A stretch of 64,000 nt of DNA from Spirochaetaceae bacterium (GTDB lineage: Bacteria > Spirochaetota > Spirochaetia > Treponematales > Breznakiellaceae), in contig JAITKV010000029.1 in the NCBI GenBank assembly GCA_031278215.1, positions 1-64,000 on the forward strand, written 5' to 3'. This document shows, one piece after another, positions 18,400 through 26,553 of this stretch. A program made the position numbers and the translations under genes. The notes under the pieces are model-generated. The model made no database searches. It had not been told where the DNA came from and was given only the letters and a program-made list of their open reading frames with translations. The stretch's first letter is position 1; the number at the start of each line of letters is the position of its first letter.

Positions 18400-18438
18400 G
18401 GAATTACCTTATCCTTTTTGCAGAACCGTCCGGCAGAA

Positions 18439-19518
18439 TTATCCCAAATCGCTTAAAAAACTGTACAGGAATTCCACGGGCTCTATTTCTTTGTTTAAAA
18501 TCCGGTATATGCCGATGGAAATGGGCATTTTTACCCTGTACTTTTCCGAAAGGGCCTTTACGTACCTGGCGGCCGCGACGCCCTCGGGCAGGTAGCCCAC
18601 TTCCCCTATGCGGCCGATTAAATCGTCCAGATTTTTAAAGGCGCCCAGTATGTTTTTTTCTATGATTTCCCGGCCAAGGCGGCGGTTTCTTCCAAATACC
18701 GAGCGGCAAGTTACATCCAGGTCTCCCACCCCGGAAATAGAAGAAAAGGTTTCCGGATGCGTAGCCCCCATGACCATGCCCAGGGCCTGTATTTCGTTAA
18801 GCCCCGCCGCCAAGAGCAGCGATTCGGTTCCGTCGCCGAACATATCTTCCACATCCGGGTTTGCCGCGCCGCCGCCGCCGGTTTTAAGGGCGTCCATGAT
18901 CCCGAAGGCTATGGCGATAACGTTCTTTACCGCCGCGGCAACCTGAACCCCCCGGACATCCAGGGAGGAAAATACCAAAAGCTTGGAGGTCTTTAACAAA
19001 TACCGGAAACGGACGGCATTCTTTGCGCTTTCGCTGGCGGCGATAAGGCCGGTAATTTTGCCCCGGGACACCTCTTCGGCATGACTGGGTCCGGCAATAT
19101 ACACCAGCGACTTCCGGTAAAAGCCGGGAAGATAATCTTCCAGGGTTTCCAGAATCAGCCGGGGGCCCCTGGGGGTTTCCAGAAAGCCCTTGGTAATAAC
19201 CCCGATAATACTTTCCCCTTCCCGGATAGAAGGGATGGTTAACAGTTGTTTGGCAACCGTAAGAAGAAAAAGCGAGGGAACGGCCAGAATAACGTATTCC
19301 CGGCCCAAGGCGGCTTTTTCCATATCTGCCATGGCCCGCAGGGTTTCGGGAAGGGCGATCCCGGGAAGGAACCGGAGGTTGGTATGATCCCGGTTGATTT
19401 CTTCCGCCGTACTTAATTCATGACACCAGATAACCACATCATGGCCCTTTTCGGCAATAACCTTCGCCACCGTGGTACCCCAGGCCCCGGCGCCCAAAAC
19501 TGCAACTGTCGACCGCAT
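18439..19518 (-). CDS. gpsA: Glycerol-3-phosphate dehydrogenase [NAD(P)+]
   Basis: A 359-residue enzyme reducing dihydroxyacetone phosphate to sn-glycerol-3-phosphate for phospholipid synthesis. The Rossmann motif VLGAGAWGTTVA opens the protein. AGPSHAEEVSRG is the substrate-loop motif, and the catalytic Lys lies in VAAAVKNVIAIAFGI. The C-terminal domain has ETFSSISGVGDLDVTCRS. The start is at ATG 19518, directly before the Rossmann fold; a GGAG lies rather far (about 16 nt) upstream, so initiation is probably weak. Upstream is telA after 140 nt. Confidence 0.96.
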   Translation of the reverse strand: MRSTVAVLGAGAWGTTVAKVIAEKGHDVVIWCHELSTAEEINRDHTNLRFLPGIALPETLRAMADMEKAALGREYVILAVPSLFLLTVAKQLLTIPSIREGESIIGVITKGFLETPRGPRLILETLEDYLPGFYRKSLVYIAGPSHAEEVSRGKITGLIAASESAKNAVRFRYLLKTSKLLVFSSLDVRGVQVAAAVKNVIAIAFGIMDALKTGGGGAANPDVEDMFGDGTESLLLAAGLNEIQALGMVMGATHPETFSSISGVGDLDVTCRSVFGRNRRLGREIIEKNILGAFKNLDDLIGRIGEVGYLPEGVAAARYVKALSEKYRVKMPISIGIYRILNKEIEPVEFLYSFLSDLG

Positions 19519-19658
19519 AATGTAAAAGTATACTCCATGGAAGATACTTTGTGAAGTGGCCCGGCGCTCCATAAAACGCCGCCGAAAACGGCCTATGCCA
19601 ATAGAAACCGTTACCCGGATTACAACCCCGCAAATACACCGCGGCGCCCTAAGGGCAG

Positions 19659-20741
19659 TCAGCCGGCCCTGCCCGTTTTTATCTCTGCCAGCTTGTGCTT
19701 TAGTTCCGATTCAATTTTAATCAGTTCTTCCTCCGCCGACTTACGGGCGGCCTTGCCTTTTTCTTGAATGGAAATCGTTTCTTCCAGGGTGGCGATTAAA
19801 TCGGCGTTTACTTTTTTAAGCGTTTCAATTTCCACGATTCCTTTTTCTCCTATGGCCACAACCGAAGCGCTTGTCTCTTTGAGCATCTGGGAATTTTTTA
19901 GCAGAAGTTCGTTGGTGGTTTTGTCAACTTCCTGCTGCATTTTAAGGGCCTTCGTTTGCTTAAATATCCCCATGGCGATGATAATCTGATTTTTCCACAG
20001 GGGGATCGTATTTAAAATGGAGGTTTGAATTTTATCCACCAGAATACGGTTGTTGTTTTGCACCAGCCTAATTTGCGGGGCCATTTGCATCGATATGGTT
20101 TTACTAAGCTTAAGGTCGTGTACTTTTTTTTCAAAGCGGTTGGTCATCTGGACCATGTCGTTTACCTGCTGCGAAACCATAGGATCACCTGAGCCTTCTG
20201 CCTTGCGTTTCATTTCGGGAATAACCTTATCGGTAAGTTCCTTTACCTTTAATTCCCCCGCTATAATATACAGTTCCAGTTCTTTAAAATACTCTTTGTT
20301 GTTGTCGAACATCATGTCAAAAAGGCCAATGTCCTTTAACAGATCCATGCGGGCGGTTTCCAGATCGGAGCTGATCCTGTCAATCTGGGTTTCGATTTTT
20401 TCATACCGGGAAATAAAATTCTTAAAAGCGTTAAACATCTTTCCCACAATGGGAATTTTGTTTACCAGCGCCGATGGAGACAGTTCATCGATCTTCGCGC
20501 CCCTAATGGTCCCCAGGAGGCTTGTCATCATGGTTCCCACATAGCCGGTATCCTTGTTGCGGACATTTGCCAGTACGCCGTCAGAAAAATCGGCAATCCT
20601 GCTCTGAATGCCCACCGCATATTGTTCGATCTGCTGCGAGTCGGTAACATCTATCGTTTTTGCCAATTCCCCGGCCTGCGCCCGCACCGCGTCCTGAGCG
20701 GCCGCTTCGTTTATGTCTGTTTTGTTTAACACCTGTTCCAT
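19659..20741 (-). CDS. Toxic anion resistance protein TelA
   Basis: A 360-residue, mostly helical and coiled-coil protein of the TelA/KlaA family. Recognisable parts are IPIVGKMFNAFKNFISRYEKIETQIDRI, then IPEMKRKAEGSGDP, LKLSKTISMQMAPQIRLVQNNN and LWKNQIIIAMGIFKQTKAL. The family was named for tellurite resistance but is now linked to envelope stress responses that include Ter, XpaC and von Willebrand A proteins. ATG 20741 follows AAGGAG. It is the last gene of a four-gene operon with the SBP-like, XpaC and SBP-VWA genes, which argues that they form one system. Confidence 0.9.
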   Translation of the reverse strand: MEQVLNKTDINEAAAQDAVRAQAGELAKTIDVTDSQQIEQYAVGIQSRIADFSDGVLANVRNKDTGYVGTMMTSLLGTIRGAKIDELSPSALVNKIPIVGKMFNAFKNFISRYEKIETQIDRISSDLETARMDLLKDIGLFDMMFDNNKEYFKELELYIIAGELKVKELTDKVIPEMKRKAEGSGDPMVSQQVNDMVQMTNRFEKKVHDLKLSKTISMQMAPQIRLVQNNNRILVDKIQTSILNTIPLWKNQIIIAMGIFKQTKALKMQQEVDKTTNELLLKNSQMLKETSASVVAIGEKGIVEIETLKKVNADLIATLEETISIQEKGKAARKSAEEELIKIESELKHKLAEIKTGRAG

Positions 20742-20818
20742 GGTATACTCCTTTTGTTAAAAGTCCGCACTTTTTTACCGGCCCCACGCGCCGCCGGTTC
20801 CGGCGCGTCCACACCGCG

Positions 20819-21886
20819 TCAATTCGAAAGGATCGCCATAATCTTTTGCATCGTATCCGGGTTCGGCAGTTGGATAACTTTTTTTACCTGCCCCGGCACG
20901 CCGTTTATATCAAACCGCTTACCCGTCTGCTGTTCCGAAGCAATACCGGTACGGAACCCGTGGGTTTCCCACGCCAAAGCCTGGATCTCTTCTTCCAGCA
21001 GCGCGTCTATTACCCGATCACCGTTGTCGGTCAAGGCAATAAAGGGGTGGGCGCTCCAGACCGTAGGTTCCGGGTACAGAACCACGATGTCGTCCTTGAT
21101 GTAACTCCATTCCACCGGATGTTCCACCGAAAATTCGAGGATCTGGCTTTCGTATCCGGCGATAACCGGCTTGGCGCCGATTCCGGTTTTAAGAAAACTG
21201 TTAAACAAATCTGCCGAGGAAGATTCCAGATACCCCAGCTTGCTAAAAAACCGTTTTAATTCTTTGCCGTTTTCCGCAAGGTTTTCTTCGGTGGCCACTT
21301 CTCCGCCGTTAAGCATGTTGGCCACAAGGCCGGCAAACATATTGCCCGAATTGGACTTTAAGGGATCGGTGGAAAGCACATAAATGTTTCCGTACAGTTC
21401 GTCAAGGCCGATGGAGCTCCACCGGGTATCCTCTAAAATGGCGTTAATCAATTTGGAAAGATCGATGTATTCGGTTTCATCGTCGGTATGCACCCAGCCC
21501 TGTTGTTTGAAGGCTTCGGATATGCCTTTTCTGGCGTAAAGCACAATGGGGGAATTAAAAACAACTTCCGCCCGTTTATAGACGGAACCGTACTTTTGTT
21601 TGTACAGTTCCAGGGCCGTATAGTTTGAGGGAAACAGATAATCTATATTTTCAAGCGGGGCGCTTATCATGTCTATGGAACCGGCTTTTTTATAACGGAT
21701 GGATATGCCGTAATTTTCTAACATGACTCCGGTAAAGCGTTCATCGTCAAAGAGGCCCGATTTCTCGCCGCCCAGATAGCCGTGGATGGTGATTTTTTGG
21801 AGTTTGGGCTTTAAAAAAATTTGATATACCGCGGCGGATGCAATTACAAGAACAAGGATAATAAGCCCAAGAATCCGCTTTTTCAT
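20819..21886 (-). CDS. Extracytoplasmic substrate-binding-like protein (TelA operon)
   Basis: A 355-residue protein anchored by an N-terminal membrane segment (residues 4-25) with no lipobox cysteine. The rest resembles a periplasmic substrate-binding fold: LFPSNYTALELYKQKYG, VFNSPIVLYARK, STDPLKSNSGNMFAG, AGYESQILEF and LYPEPTVWSAHPFIAL. No transporter permease or ATPase is near, so it is more likely a sensor or structural part of the TelA/XpaC system. Its start overlaps the stop of the XpaC gene (ATGA). It resembles the substrate-binding half of the SBP-VWA protein in the same operon. Confidence 0.75.
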   Translation of the reverse strand: MKKRILGLIILVLVIASAAVYQIFLKPKLQKITIHGYLGGEKSGLFDDERFTGVMLENYGISIRYKKAGSIDMISAPLENIDYLFPSNYTALELYKQKYGSVYKRAEVVFNSPIVLYARKGISEAFKQQGWVHTDDETEYIDLSKLINAILEDTRWSSIGLDELYGNIYVLSTDPLKSNSGNMFAGLVANMLNGGEVATEENLAENGKELKRFFSKLGYLESSSADLFNSFLKTGIGAKPVIAGYESQILEFSVEHPVEWSYIKDDIVVLYPEPTVWSAHPFIALTDNGDRVIDALLEEEIQALAWETHGFRTGIASEQQTGKRFDINGVPGQVKKVIQLPNPDTMQKIMAILSN

Positions 21887-22494
21887 GAATCCTCCATTCT
21901 TAGGGTGTTTTCAAGCAGTTTTACATCCGCTTCAATATCTATAACATCGCTTGAAATCAGCCGGGAAAACTGTAAAGTCATTCCCCGTAAAATCGACACC
22001 ATCGCGTCCGCTGTTTTTTCTTTTAACGATTCAAGGCGTTCCGTTTCAACTCCGGTGGAAGCTAAATTGTGGTACTTTGTTAGTATTTCATTTGCCTTGT
22101 CCAAATAGTAATTAAAAAAGCGCCGGGCCATAACTGCCTTGGAGGGATTTTTTTTGATGTACTCAATTATTTTACCCCCTTCCCGGTAAACGTTTAAGGC
22201 TTTGGTTTTTATTGAAGTGGCGTCTGATGCATGGGCAATCTTTTTAATTGAAACAAGGTCTTTTTCCCCTTCCTCCAGCAGCGTCATAATCTCTTTACTG
22301 TTTTTTATATGTTCGATATTTACGCCGGCAAGATGCAGCACGGGGGTAAAGAGAAAACTCAAACCAACATAAGCGCACAACGACAAAACCGCCGCAATGC
22401 CAATGGTCCACTGCAGTATAACAAGTGAAAGGACAAATACAAGGACCGCCGTCAACAGTGGAATAATGACATATACCCAGTTATCTTTTTTCAC
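21883..22494 (-). CDS. XpaC-like membrane protein
   Basis: A 203-residue protein with two closely spaced membrane segments at about residues 7-50 and a long helical cytoplasmic part (IEHIKNSKEIMTLLEEGEKDLVSIKKIA...). This layout fits the XpaC family (named for 5-bromo-4-chloroindolyl phosphate hydrolysis), which is commonly encoded beside TelA. The catalytic meaning of that name is doubtful. The gene lies 41 nt downstream of the SBP-VWA gene and overlaps the next gene by 4 nt. The family call rests on size, topology and context. Confidence 0.7.
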   Translation of the reverse strand: MKKDNWVYVIIPLLTAVLVFVLSLVILQWTIGIAAVLSLCAYVGLSFLFTPVLHLAGVNIEHIKNSKEIMTLLEEGEKDLVSIKKIAHASDATSIKTKALNVYREGGKIIEYIKKNPSKAVMARRFFNYYLDKANEILTKYHNLASTGVETERLESLKEKTADAMVSILRGMTLQFSRLISSDVIDIEADVKLLENTLRMEDS

Positions 22495-22535
22495 AATCGG
22501 CCCTCTTTACGCGCATGTTTTTATCATACGCTCCC

Positions 22536-24215
22536 CTAGTTGTACCCCTTGGCGTTTTTGAAGGCCGTTACCAGATCCGTCTTTCCGTCAAAAACCCGGG
22601 CTCTGGTCAATTTAGCCAGGCCGTCAAGCTGCGTTTGATTGGCTTCGCCGAACATTATGGAAAATACCGGAATATCCAGCTTCTCCATGCCGCTGGTTTT
22701 ATAGAGCCCGCTAAACTCTTCAAAATAATCTTCCGACTCGCCGTCGGTCATAACAATAACGGCGCTTACATAGTCCTGGATATTGTACCCCTGCGCCAGT
22801 TCAAAACACGTTACAATGGGGGTGTATATGTTCGTTCCCCCTCCGGGTTTGGCAGAATTGATTTCCCGGTACGTGTCCAGCAGCATTTCCGGCTTGTTCC
22901 CCGACACCTTAAGGATCTGCCTAATCCCGCTGTTAAACAGGACAAAAACATTTTCGTCCCTTTCGCCCGCGGATAGAAAATTCGCCTTTGCCCTTTTTTG
23001 ATCCATAAGGTTAAGAAGGGCTTCTTTAAGCTGGGCTTCTCCTGCGCCGGCCATGCTGCTGCTAAAGTCAAGGCAATAAAACGTAAGGGAAGGTTTTTTT
23101 AATCTTTGCTGATACAAGTCCAGGGCCTTTTCTATGGTTGCCGCGCCGGGCATTTTAACTATCGACAGGGTCCTGTTTATATCGATTCCGTCATCGGCGT
23201 TAAAAACACTTTTGTTTTCTTCGCTTACGGGGATAAAGGCCGTGCGCCTGCCGGTTTTTTGAATTTCCCTCTGCACCGGAACGGACAACAGGTATTCCTG
23301 TAGTTTTTTAAACACTGCCTCTTGTTCGGGATCGCCGTTGTCGATATACCCCAAAGGCGAATCGGCCATGGCAACCCCCTCTTTGGGGTAAACCGCGTAA
23401 AGGCTTTCCCGGCCCGCCGATTTTAGCTCCCTGTTCGCGCCGATGATCAGGGCTTCGTAATTCACCATGGCGTCGTAATCGGAAGACAAAAACAGATCCT
23501 TTAACCAGTCGGAGCTGCCCGAAGACCGGTTAATCCCTTTTAACAATTCGGCAACGGAACGCTGTAAAGCCGGATCGTCCAGATCGCCCGGGTTTATCAT
23601 TTCCGGGTTTCCGAGGAAGGCGTACAAAAAGCTGATGTAGGCACAGGCCCCCGAATTCGACTGGGTGGCGCTGGTCATGCAAAAAGACAGATCCTTTGCC
23701 TGTATGGCCGCAAGAATGCCGGCAACGGAAACGTCCCGGCTTGTAAAACCTAAATTAACGGCGAGGCTCTTTTTTATGCCGAACACCACCGGGGTCTGGT
23801 AGATACTGGCCGCGTACTTAACCTTAAAGGAGGTATCCCCCAGGGATATCCACATACTGTTTGCAGGCCAGACCGCGTGGTATTCGCCGCCCCCCTGCCG
23901 TAAAATCTGCATAATGTCCAGGGAGCCCATATAACTTATGGCAACCCCGGCGTCATTTTTAGCGCAAAAGTCTTCCAGCAAAAATTCCAGATCCCGGTTT
24001 TCGGAACCCGAAACAATCCGCAGCGAATTTTTAAAATTTGAACCCCCCATTGACATGACCACCGTATTACCGGTCCGGGAAATGGTAACGCCGGCGGCGG
24101 TTTTTTCAACGGTTCTTTGATCATCTGCATTTGTACATCCGGAAAAGACCATAGACAGCATGACAGACAACAAGCCAATACACAAACGGCTTGATCTAAA
24201 AAACTTTATTACCAT
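22536..24215 (-). CDS. Lipoprotein with substrate-binding and von Willebrand A domains
   Basis: A 559-residue lipoprotein (lipid-acceptor Cys27 in MVFSGC). Residues about 55-330 resemble a type-11 bacterial substrate-binding protein (LRIVSGSENRDLEFLLEDF, TSATQSNSGACAYISFLYAF). Residues about 375-555 are a von Willebrand A domain with a complete metal site DFSSS (Asp383), the downstream GGGTN and MTDGESED. The A domain would bind a protein partner through a divalent metal. Start ATG 24215 is chosen over an upstream extension because it gives a proper signal peptide. It heads the operon with XpaC, an SBP-like protein and TelA. Confidence 0.85.
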   Translation of the reverse strand: MVIKFFRSSRLCIGLLSVMLSMVFSGCTNADDQRTVEKTAAGVTISRTGNTVVMSMGGSNFKNSLRIVSGSENRDLEFLLEDFCAKNDAGVAISYMGSLDIMQILRQGGGEYHAVWPANSMWISLGDTSFKVKYAASIYQTPVVFGIKKSLAVNLGFTSRDVSVAGILAAIQAKDLSFCMTSATQSNSGACAYISFLYAFLGNPEMINPGDLDDPALQRSVAELLKGINRSSGSSDWLKDLFLSSDYDAMVNYEALIIGANRELKSAGRESLYAVYPKEGVAMADSPLGYIDNGDPEQEAVFKKLQEYLLSVPVQREIQKTGRRTAFIPVSEENKSVFNADDGIDINRTLSIVKMPGAATIEKALDLYQQRLKKPSLTFYCLDFSSSMAGAGEAQLKEALLNLMDQKRAKANFLSAGERDENVFVLFNSGIRQILKVSGNKPEMLLDTYREINSAKPGGGTNIYTPIVTCFELAQGYNIQDYVSAVIVMTDGESEDYFEEFSGLYKTSGMEKLDIPVFSIMFGEANQTQLDGLAKLTRARVFDGKTDLVTAFKNAKGYN

Positions 24216-24334
24216 CACATCCCCCCATGGCCCATGGCGTTTATTTTGCGTGTTTATGTTAAAATTGCATGAGGGTTGTGTTAAAAAAGAGTAAAATCCC
24301 CGGACAAAAAAACCCGTCCCCAAGCCACGGCTTA

Positions 24335-25510
24335 TTAAGAAGCCTGCTTCCATCCCCGCTGCCGCTGTTCTTCGATCACTGCGGCATAGGTATCCATAAG
24401 GCCGTCAAAAACGCAGTTCCAGTCCCTGGTTAGGGCTGTTTTCCGGGCCCCTTCCGCCAGACTCAGGCGAAGCCCCGGATTTTTCATAAGCGTAACCAGA
24501 TTTTCCAAAAAGGCTTCCCTGCCGCCTTCGGGACAGAGCAGGGCGTTGTTTCCATGGGAAAGAAAGTCCGTAACGCCGCCGTTTGCCACCCCCGCCACCG
24601 GCAGCCCCGAAGCCATGGCCTCCAGCGCGGCGTTGCCGAATGTTTCGGTTCCCGAGGGAAAGGCAAAACAATCCGCCGAAGCGTATATTTCCGAAAGTTC
24701 CCGGCCCCGTTTGAATCCGGCTAGAACCACGTTGGACAATTTTTGTTTTCGAATTGTCCGGGCATAGGGGCCGTCTCCGGCAAACACAAAGACCGTCTGC
24801 CGGGGAAACCGGCATTCCATCTCCGCCGCCGCATGGAGCAGCATATCAAGATTTTTTTCCGGGGAAAGACGGCCGGCATAGAGAAAAATAAATTTATCCT
24901 TGCCAATCCGGTTTCGCAGATTCCTATTCCGGTACCGGGGATTAAAAAGCGCCGTATCTATCCCCCGGGACCAGAGGCCCAGGTTCCGGTACTGCCTGCG
25001 GAAAAGGTCTTCCAGGGTATGCCGGGATGGCGCCAGAACGCGGTGGGCAAAACGGTAAAACCAGGCCAGGTATTTTTCTAACAGCGGTTTAAAAAATTCA
25101 AGCTTAAAATAACGTAAATATTTACCGTAATCGGTGTGGTAGCTCATAACCAGAGGAAGATTGCGAGTAAGGGCATAGCGCACGCCGCGAAAGCCGATTC
25201 CCAGTTCGGTGGTTACGTGAACCAGATCCGGCCGAAAATCGCCGCAGATTTCGTCGATTTCCTTAAAAGCCGGAAAGGCCAGACGGCTTTTGGGCGAAAA
25301 TGGCGCCCTTACCCCTTTGAAACGGTACAGATTGCAGCAAACAGAATGAAGGTTCTCCCGGGGGGGAAGCGTATCTTCATATTCGTAGGCCGGAGCAAAA
25401 ACCGTATGCCGGATACATTTTCCGTCCAAATAGGATCCAAGCCTGGACAGGGTATTGGTTACCCCGTTTACTTCCGGGTTGTAGGTGTCGGTAAAATACG
25501 CAATTTTCAT
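24335..25510 (-). CDS. Glycosyltransferase family 4 (mannosyltransferase-like)
   Basis: A 391-residue GT-B-fold glycosyltransferase. The N-terminal half starts IAYFTDTYNPEVNGVTNTLSRL, typical of the GT4 phosphatidylinositol/diacylglycerol sugar-transferase group. The C-terminal half has LFLYAGRLSPEKN-like sequence (FIFLYAGRLSPEKNLDML) and the EX7E region in FPSGTETFGNAALEAMASGLPV. It probably adds a sugar to a membrane lipid or surface glycan, with the acceptor unknown. ATG 25510 follows GGGGAGG. A tandem 18-bp repeat lies just upstream. Confidence 0.88.
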   Translation of the reverse strand: MKIAYFTDTYNPEVNGVTNTLSRLGSYLDGKCIRHTVFAPAYEYEDTLPPRENLHSVCCNLYRFKGVRAPFSPKSRLAFPAFKEIDEICGDFRPDLVHVTTELGIGFRGVRYALTRNLPLVMSYHTDYGKYLRYFKLEFFKPLLEKYLAWFYRFAHRVLAPSRHTLEDLFRRQYRNLGLWSRGIDTALFNPRYRNRNLRNRIGKDKFIFLYAGRLSPEKNLDMLLHAAAEMECRFPRQTVFVFAGDGPYARTIRKQKLSNVVLAGFKRGRELSEIYASADCFAFPSGTETFGNAALEAMASGLPVAGVANGGVTDFLSHGNNALLCPEGGREAFLENLVTLMKNPGLRLSLAEGARKTALTRDWNCVFDGLMDTYAAVIEEQRQRGWKQAS

Positions 25511-25817
25511 GGGCCCTCCCCGGAGTCCGCGGTGATTTCTTTGACACGCCGCGCCTCCTTCAAAAAAAGACAAGCATGGCATGCGGCGCAAGCATGGCAT
25601 GCGGCGCAAGCGAAGCATGCGGCGCAAGCATGCGGCGCGGATATAAATTAAGTGTTAGCGGGACGTAAATAAGCTGTGAAACTCGAGCGGACGATACCGG
25701 GAAAACTCCGGCCGGGAGAGGCGGTTTTTAGAGCAAGTTGTGGGGGTCCGGAAAGCTTGGTACTTCCCGGACGTACCCAAGACCCTGCTTACGCAGGGAA
25801 GGCTGCGGCGGGAAGCT
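25511..25817. other. Repeat-bearing gap upstream of the glycosyltransferase
   Basis: Apart from the tandem repeat at 25571-25637, the stretch holds two hairpin-like sequences: GTCCGG near 25746-25751 with CCGGAC near 25777-25782, and CCCTGC...GCAGGG at about 25793-25808. The latter are downstream of the minus-strand secreted-protein gene at 25818 and could terminate it. No gene is visible. Confidence 0.5.
25571..25637. repeat. 18-bp tandem repeat, about 3.7 copies
   Basis: The unit CAAGCATGGCATGCGGCG occurs at 25571-25588 and 25589-25606 exactly, at 25607-25624 with changes (CAAGCGAAGCATGCGGCG), and as a shortened 13-bp copy at 25625-25637. Each unit contains the GCATGC palindrome. There are no spacers, so it is not a CRISPR array. 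Confidence 0.85.
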
Positions 25818-26201
25818 TCATGGAGCCGGAGTTTTTCCGTTAAAAATCATCACCGTCCGCGAAGGAGGCGTAACGGTATACCCTGGTTTTTCAATGGATA
25901 CGGTTAGTTCCTGGGTTTGCTGCACGGAATTAAAATAGAATTCATAAATAAGGACCCCGCCGGACTTAAAAAAACGCCAGCTCCCAATTGTAATACCCGG
26001 CGTAATAATTATATCATTCCGTCTAAGGTCGTCGATTCCGGCGCCGGATAATTGTAATTCAATAAATTCCGTCATTTTGCCGGAATCCCCATCAGCGGTA
26101 ACGGAGATAAAATTGATTGTCTTACCGTTGCTTTGGGCCCCTAAGCCGCCCGCCAGCAGGACGCCTACAATCAAGACCAAAAGCACAAATGCCTTTTTCA
26201 T
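25818..26201 (-). CDS. Small secreted protein of unknown function
   Basis: A 127-residue protein with a clear cleavable signal peptide (MKKAFVLLVLIVGVLLAGGLGAQ). The mature part is about 104 residues, likely beta-rich (TINFISVTADGDSGKMTEFIELQLSG; ELTVSIEKPGYTVTPPSRTV). The closing PPSRTVMIF resembles the edge of a periplasmic or repeat-associated beta module. ATG 26201 is preceded by GGAGGCG. No operon partner is evident. Local base composition is lower in GC than in the flanking genes. Confidence 0.75.
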   Translation of the reverse strand: MKKAFVLLVLIVGVLLAGGLGAQSNGKTINFISVTADGDSGKMTEFIELQLSGAGIDDLRRNDIIITPGITIGSWRFFKSGGVLIYEFYFNSVQQTQELTVSIEKPGYTVTPPSRTVMIFNGKTPAP

Positions 26202-26452
26202 CGAAACGCCTCCATAAGGTTTAAGGTTAGCTCCGAAAACCCCGGTTGGTTTCCGAACAGCTTTAATGTATCACTATTCCCTGGCAATTTGAAATTGTCA
26301 AGGAATTCCGACCGTAATTGTTTGCCAGGCAAAGAATTAGCTAATTCCCTGCCTGACAAACCAAACTCTATTGTGTATAACAAACTTTCCGGACATCCCC
26401 AACTACCGCTTGTCAGTGGGCCTGTTAAAAACCCGATTAGGCCAAAAACCAC
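26202..26452. other. Low-GC gap with two large dyads
   Basis: A reading frame of 84 codons at 26198-26452 (minus) spans this stretch but has no ribosome-binding site and overlaps the dyads, so I do not call it. What is visible is an imperfect dyad at 26277-26305 and a near-perfect 42-bp dyad at 26320-26361 (18 of 21 pairs). The two share TTGCCAGG/CTGGCAA and GGAATT elements, like a decayed small mobile repeat or a structured leader of the minus-strand secreted-protein gene. Confidence 0.5.
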
Positions 26453-26480
26453 TTGACAAAACGGTTTTTCCGAATATAAT
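26453..26480 (+). promoter_or_regulatory. Consensus sigma-70 promoter of cysK
   Basis: TTGACA at 26453-26458 and TATAAT at 26475-26480, both exact consensus, with 16-nt spacing. Transcription should start near 26487, placing the dyad at 26491-26509 in the initially transcribed region. Confidence 0.85.
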
Positions 26481-26490
26481 AGTATATTAA

Positions 26491-26509
26491 TCCTATGTAT
26501 TTAATAGGA
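26491..26509. promoter_or_regulatory. Likely operator in the cysK promoter
   Basis: TCCTAT (26491-26496) and ATAGGA (26504-26509) form a perfect 6-bp dyad with a 7-nt AT-rich spacer, immediately downstream of the expected transcription start. The form resembles sites of Rrf2-family regulators (CymR/IscR type), several of which control cysteine or iron-sulfur genes. The identity of the regulator is inferred only. Confidence 0.55.
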
Positions 26510-26553
26510 GAACCTTCCGGTGAAGGTATCCCATCTAATAAGAGAGGAAAATT

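Noticed and set aside
25571-25637. CRISPR array
   Set aside because: Units are tandem and contiguous, without spacers.
26198-26452. 84-codon open frame on the minus strand
   Set aside because: No ribosome-binding site, spans two large dyads, no family resemblance; treated as non-coding.
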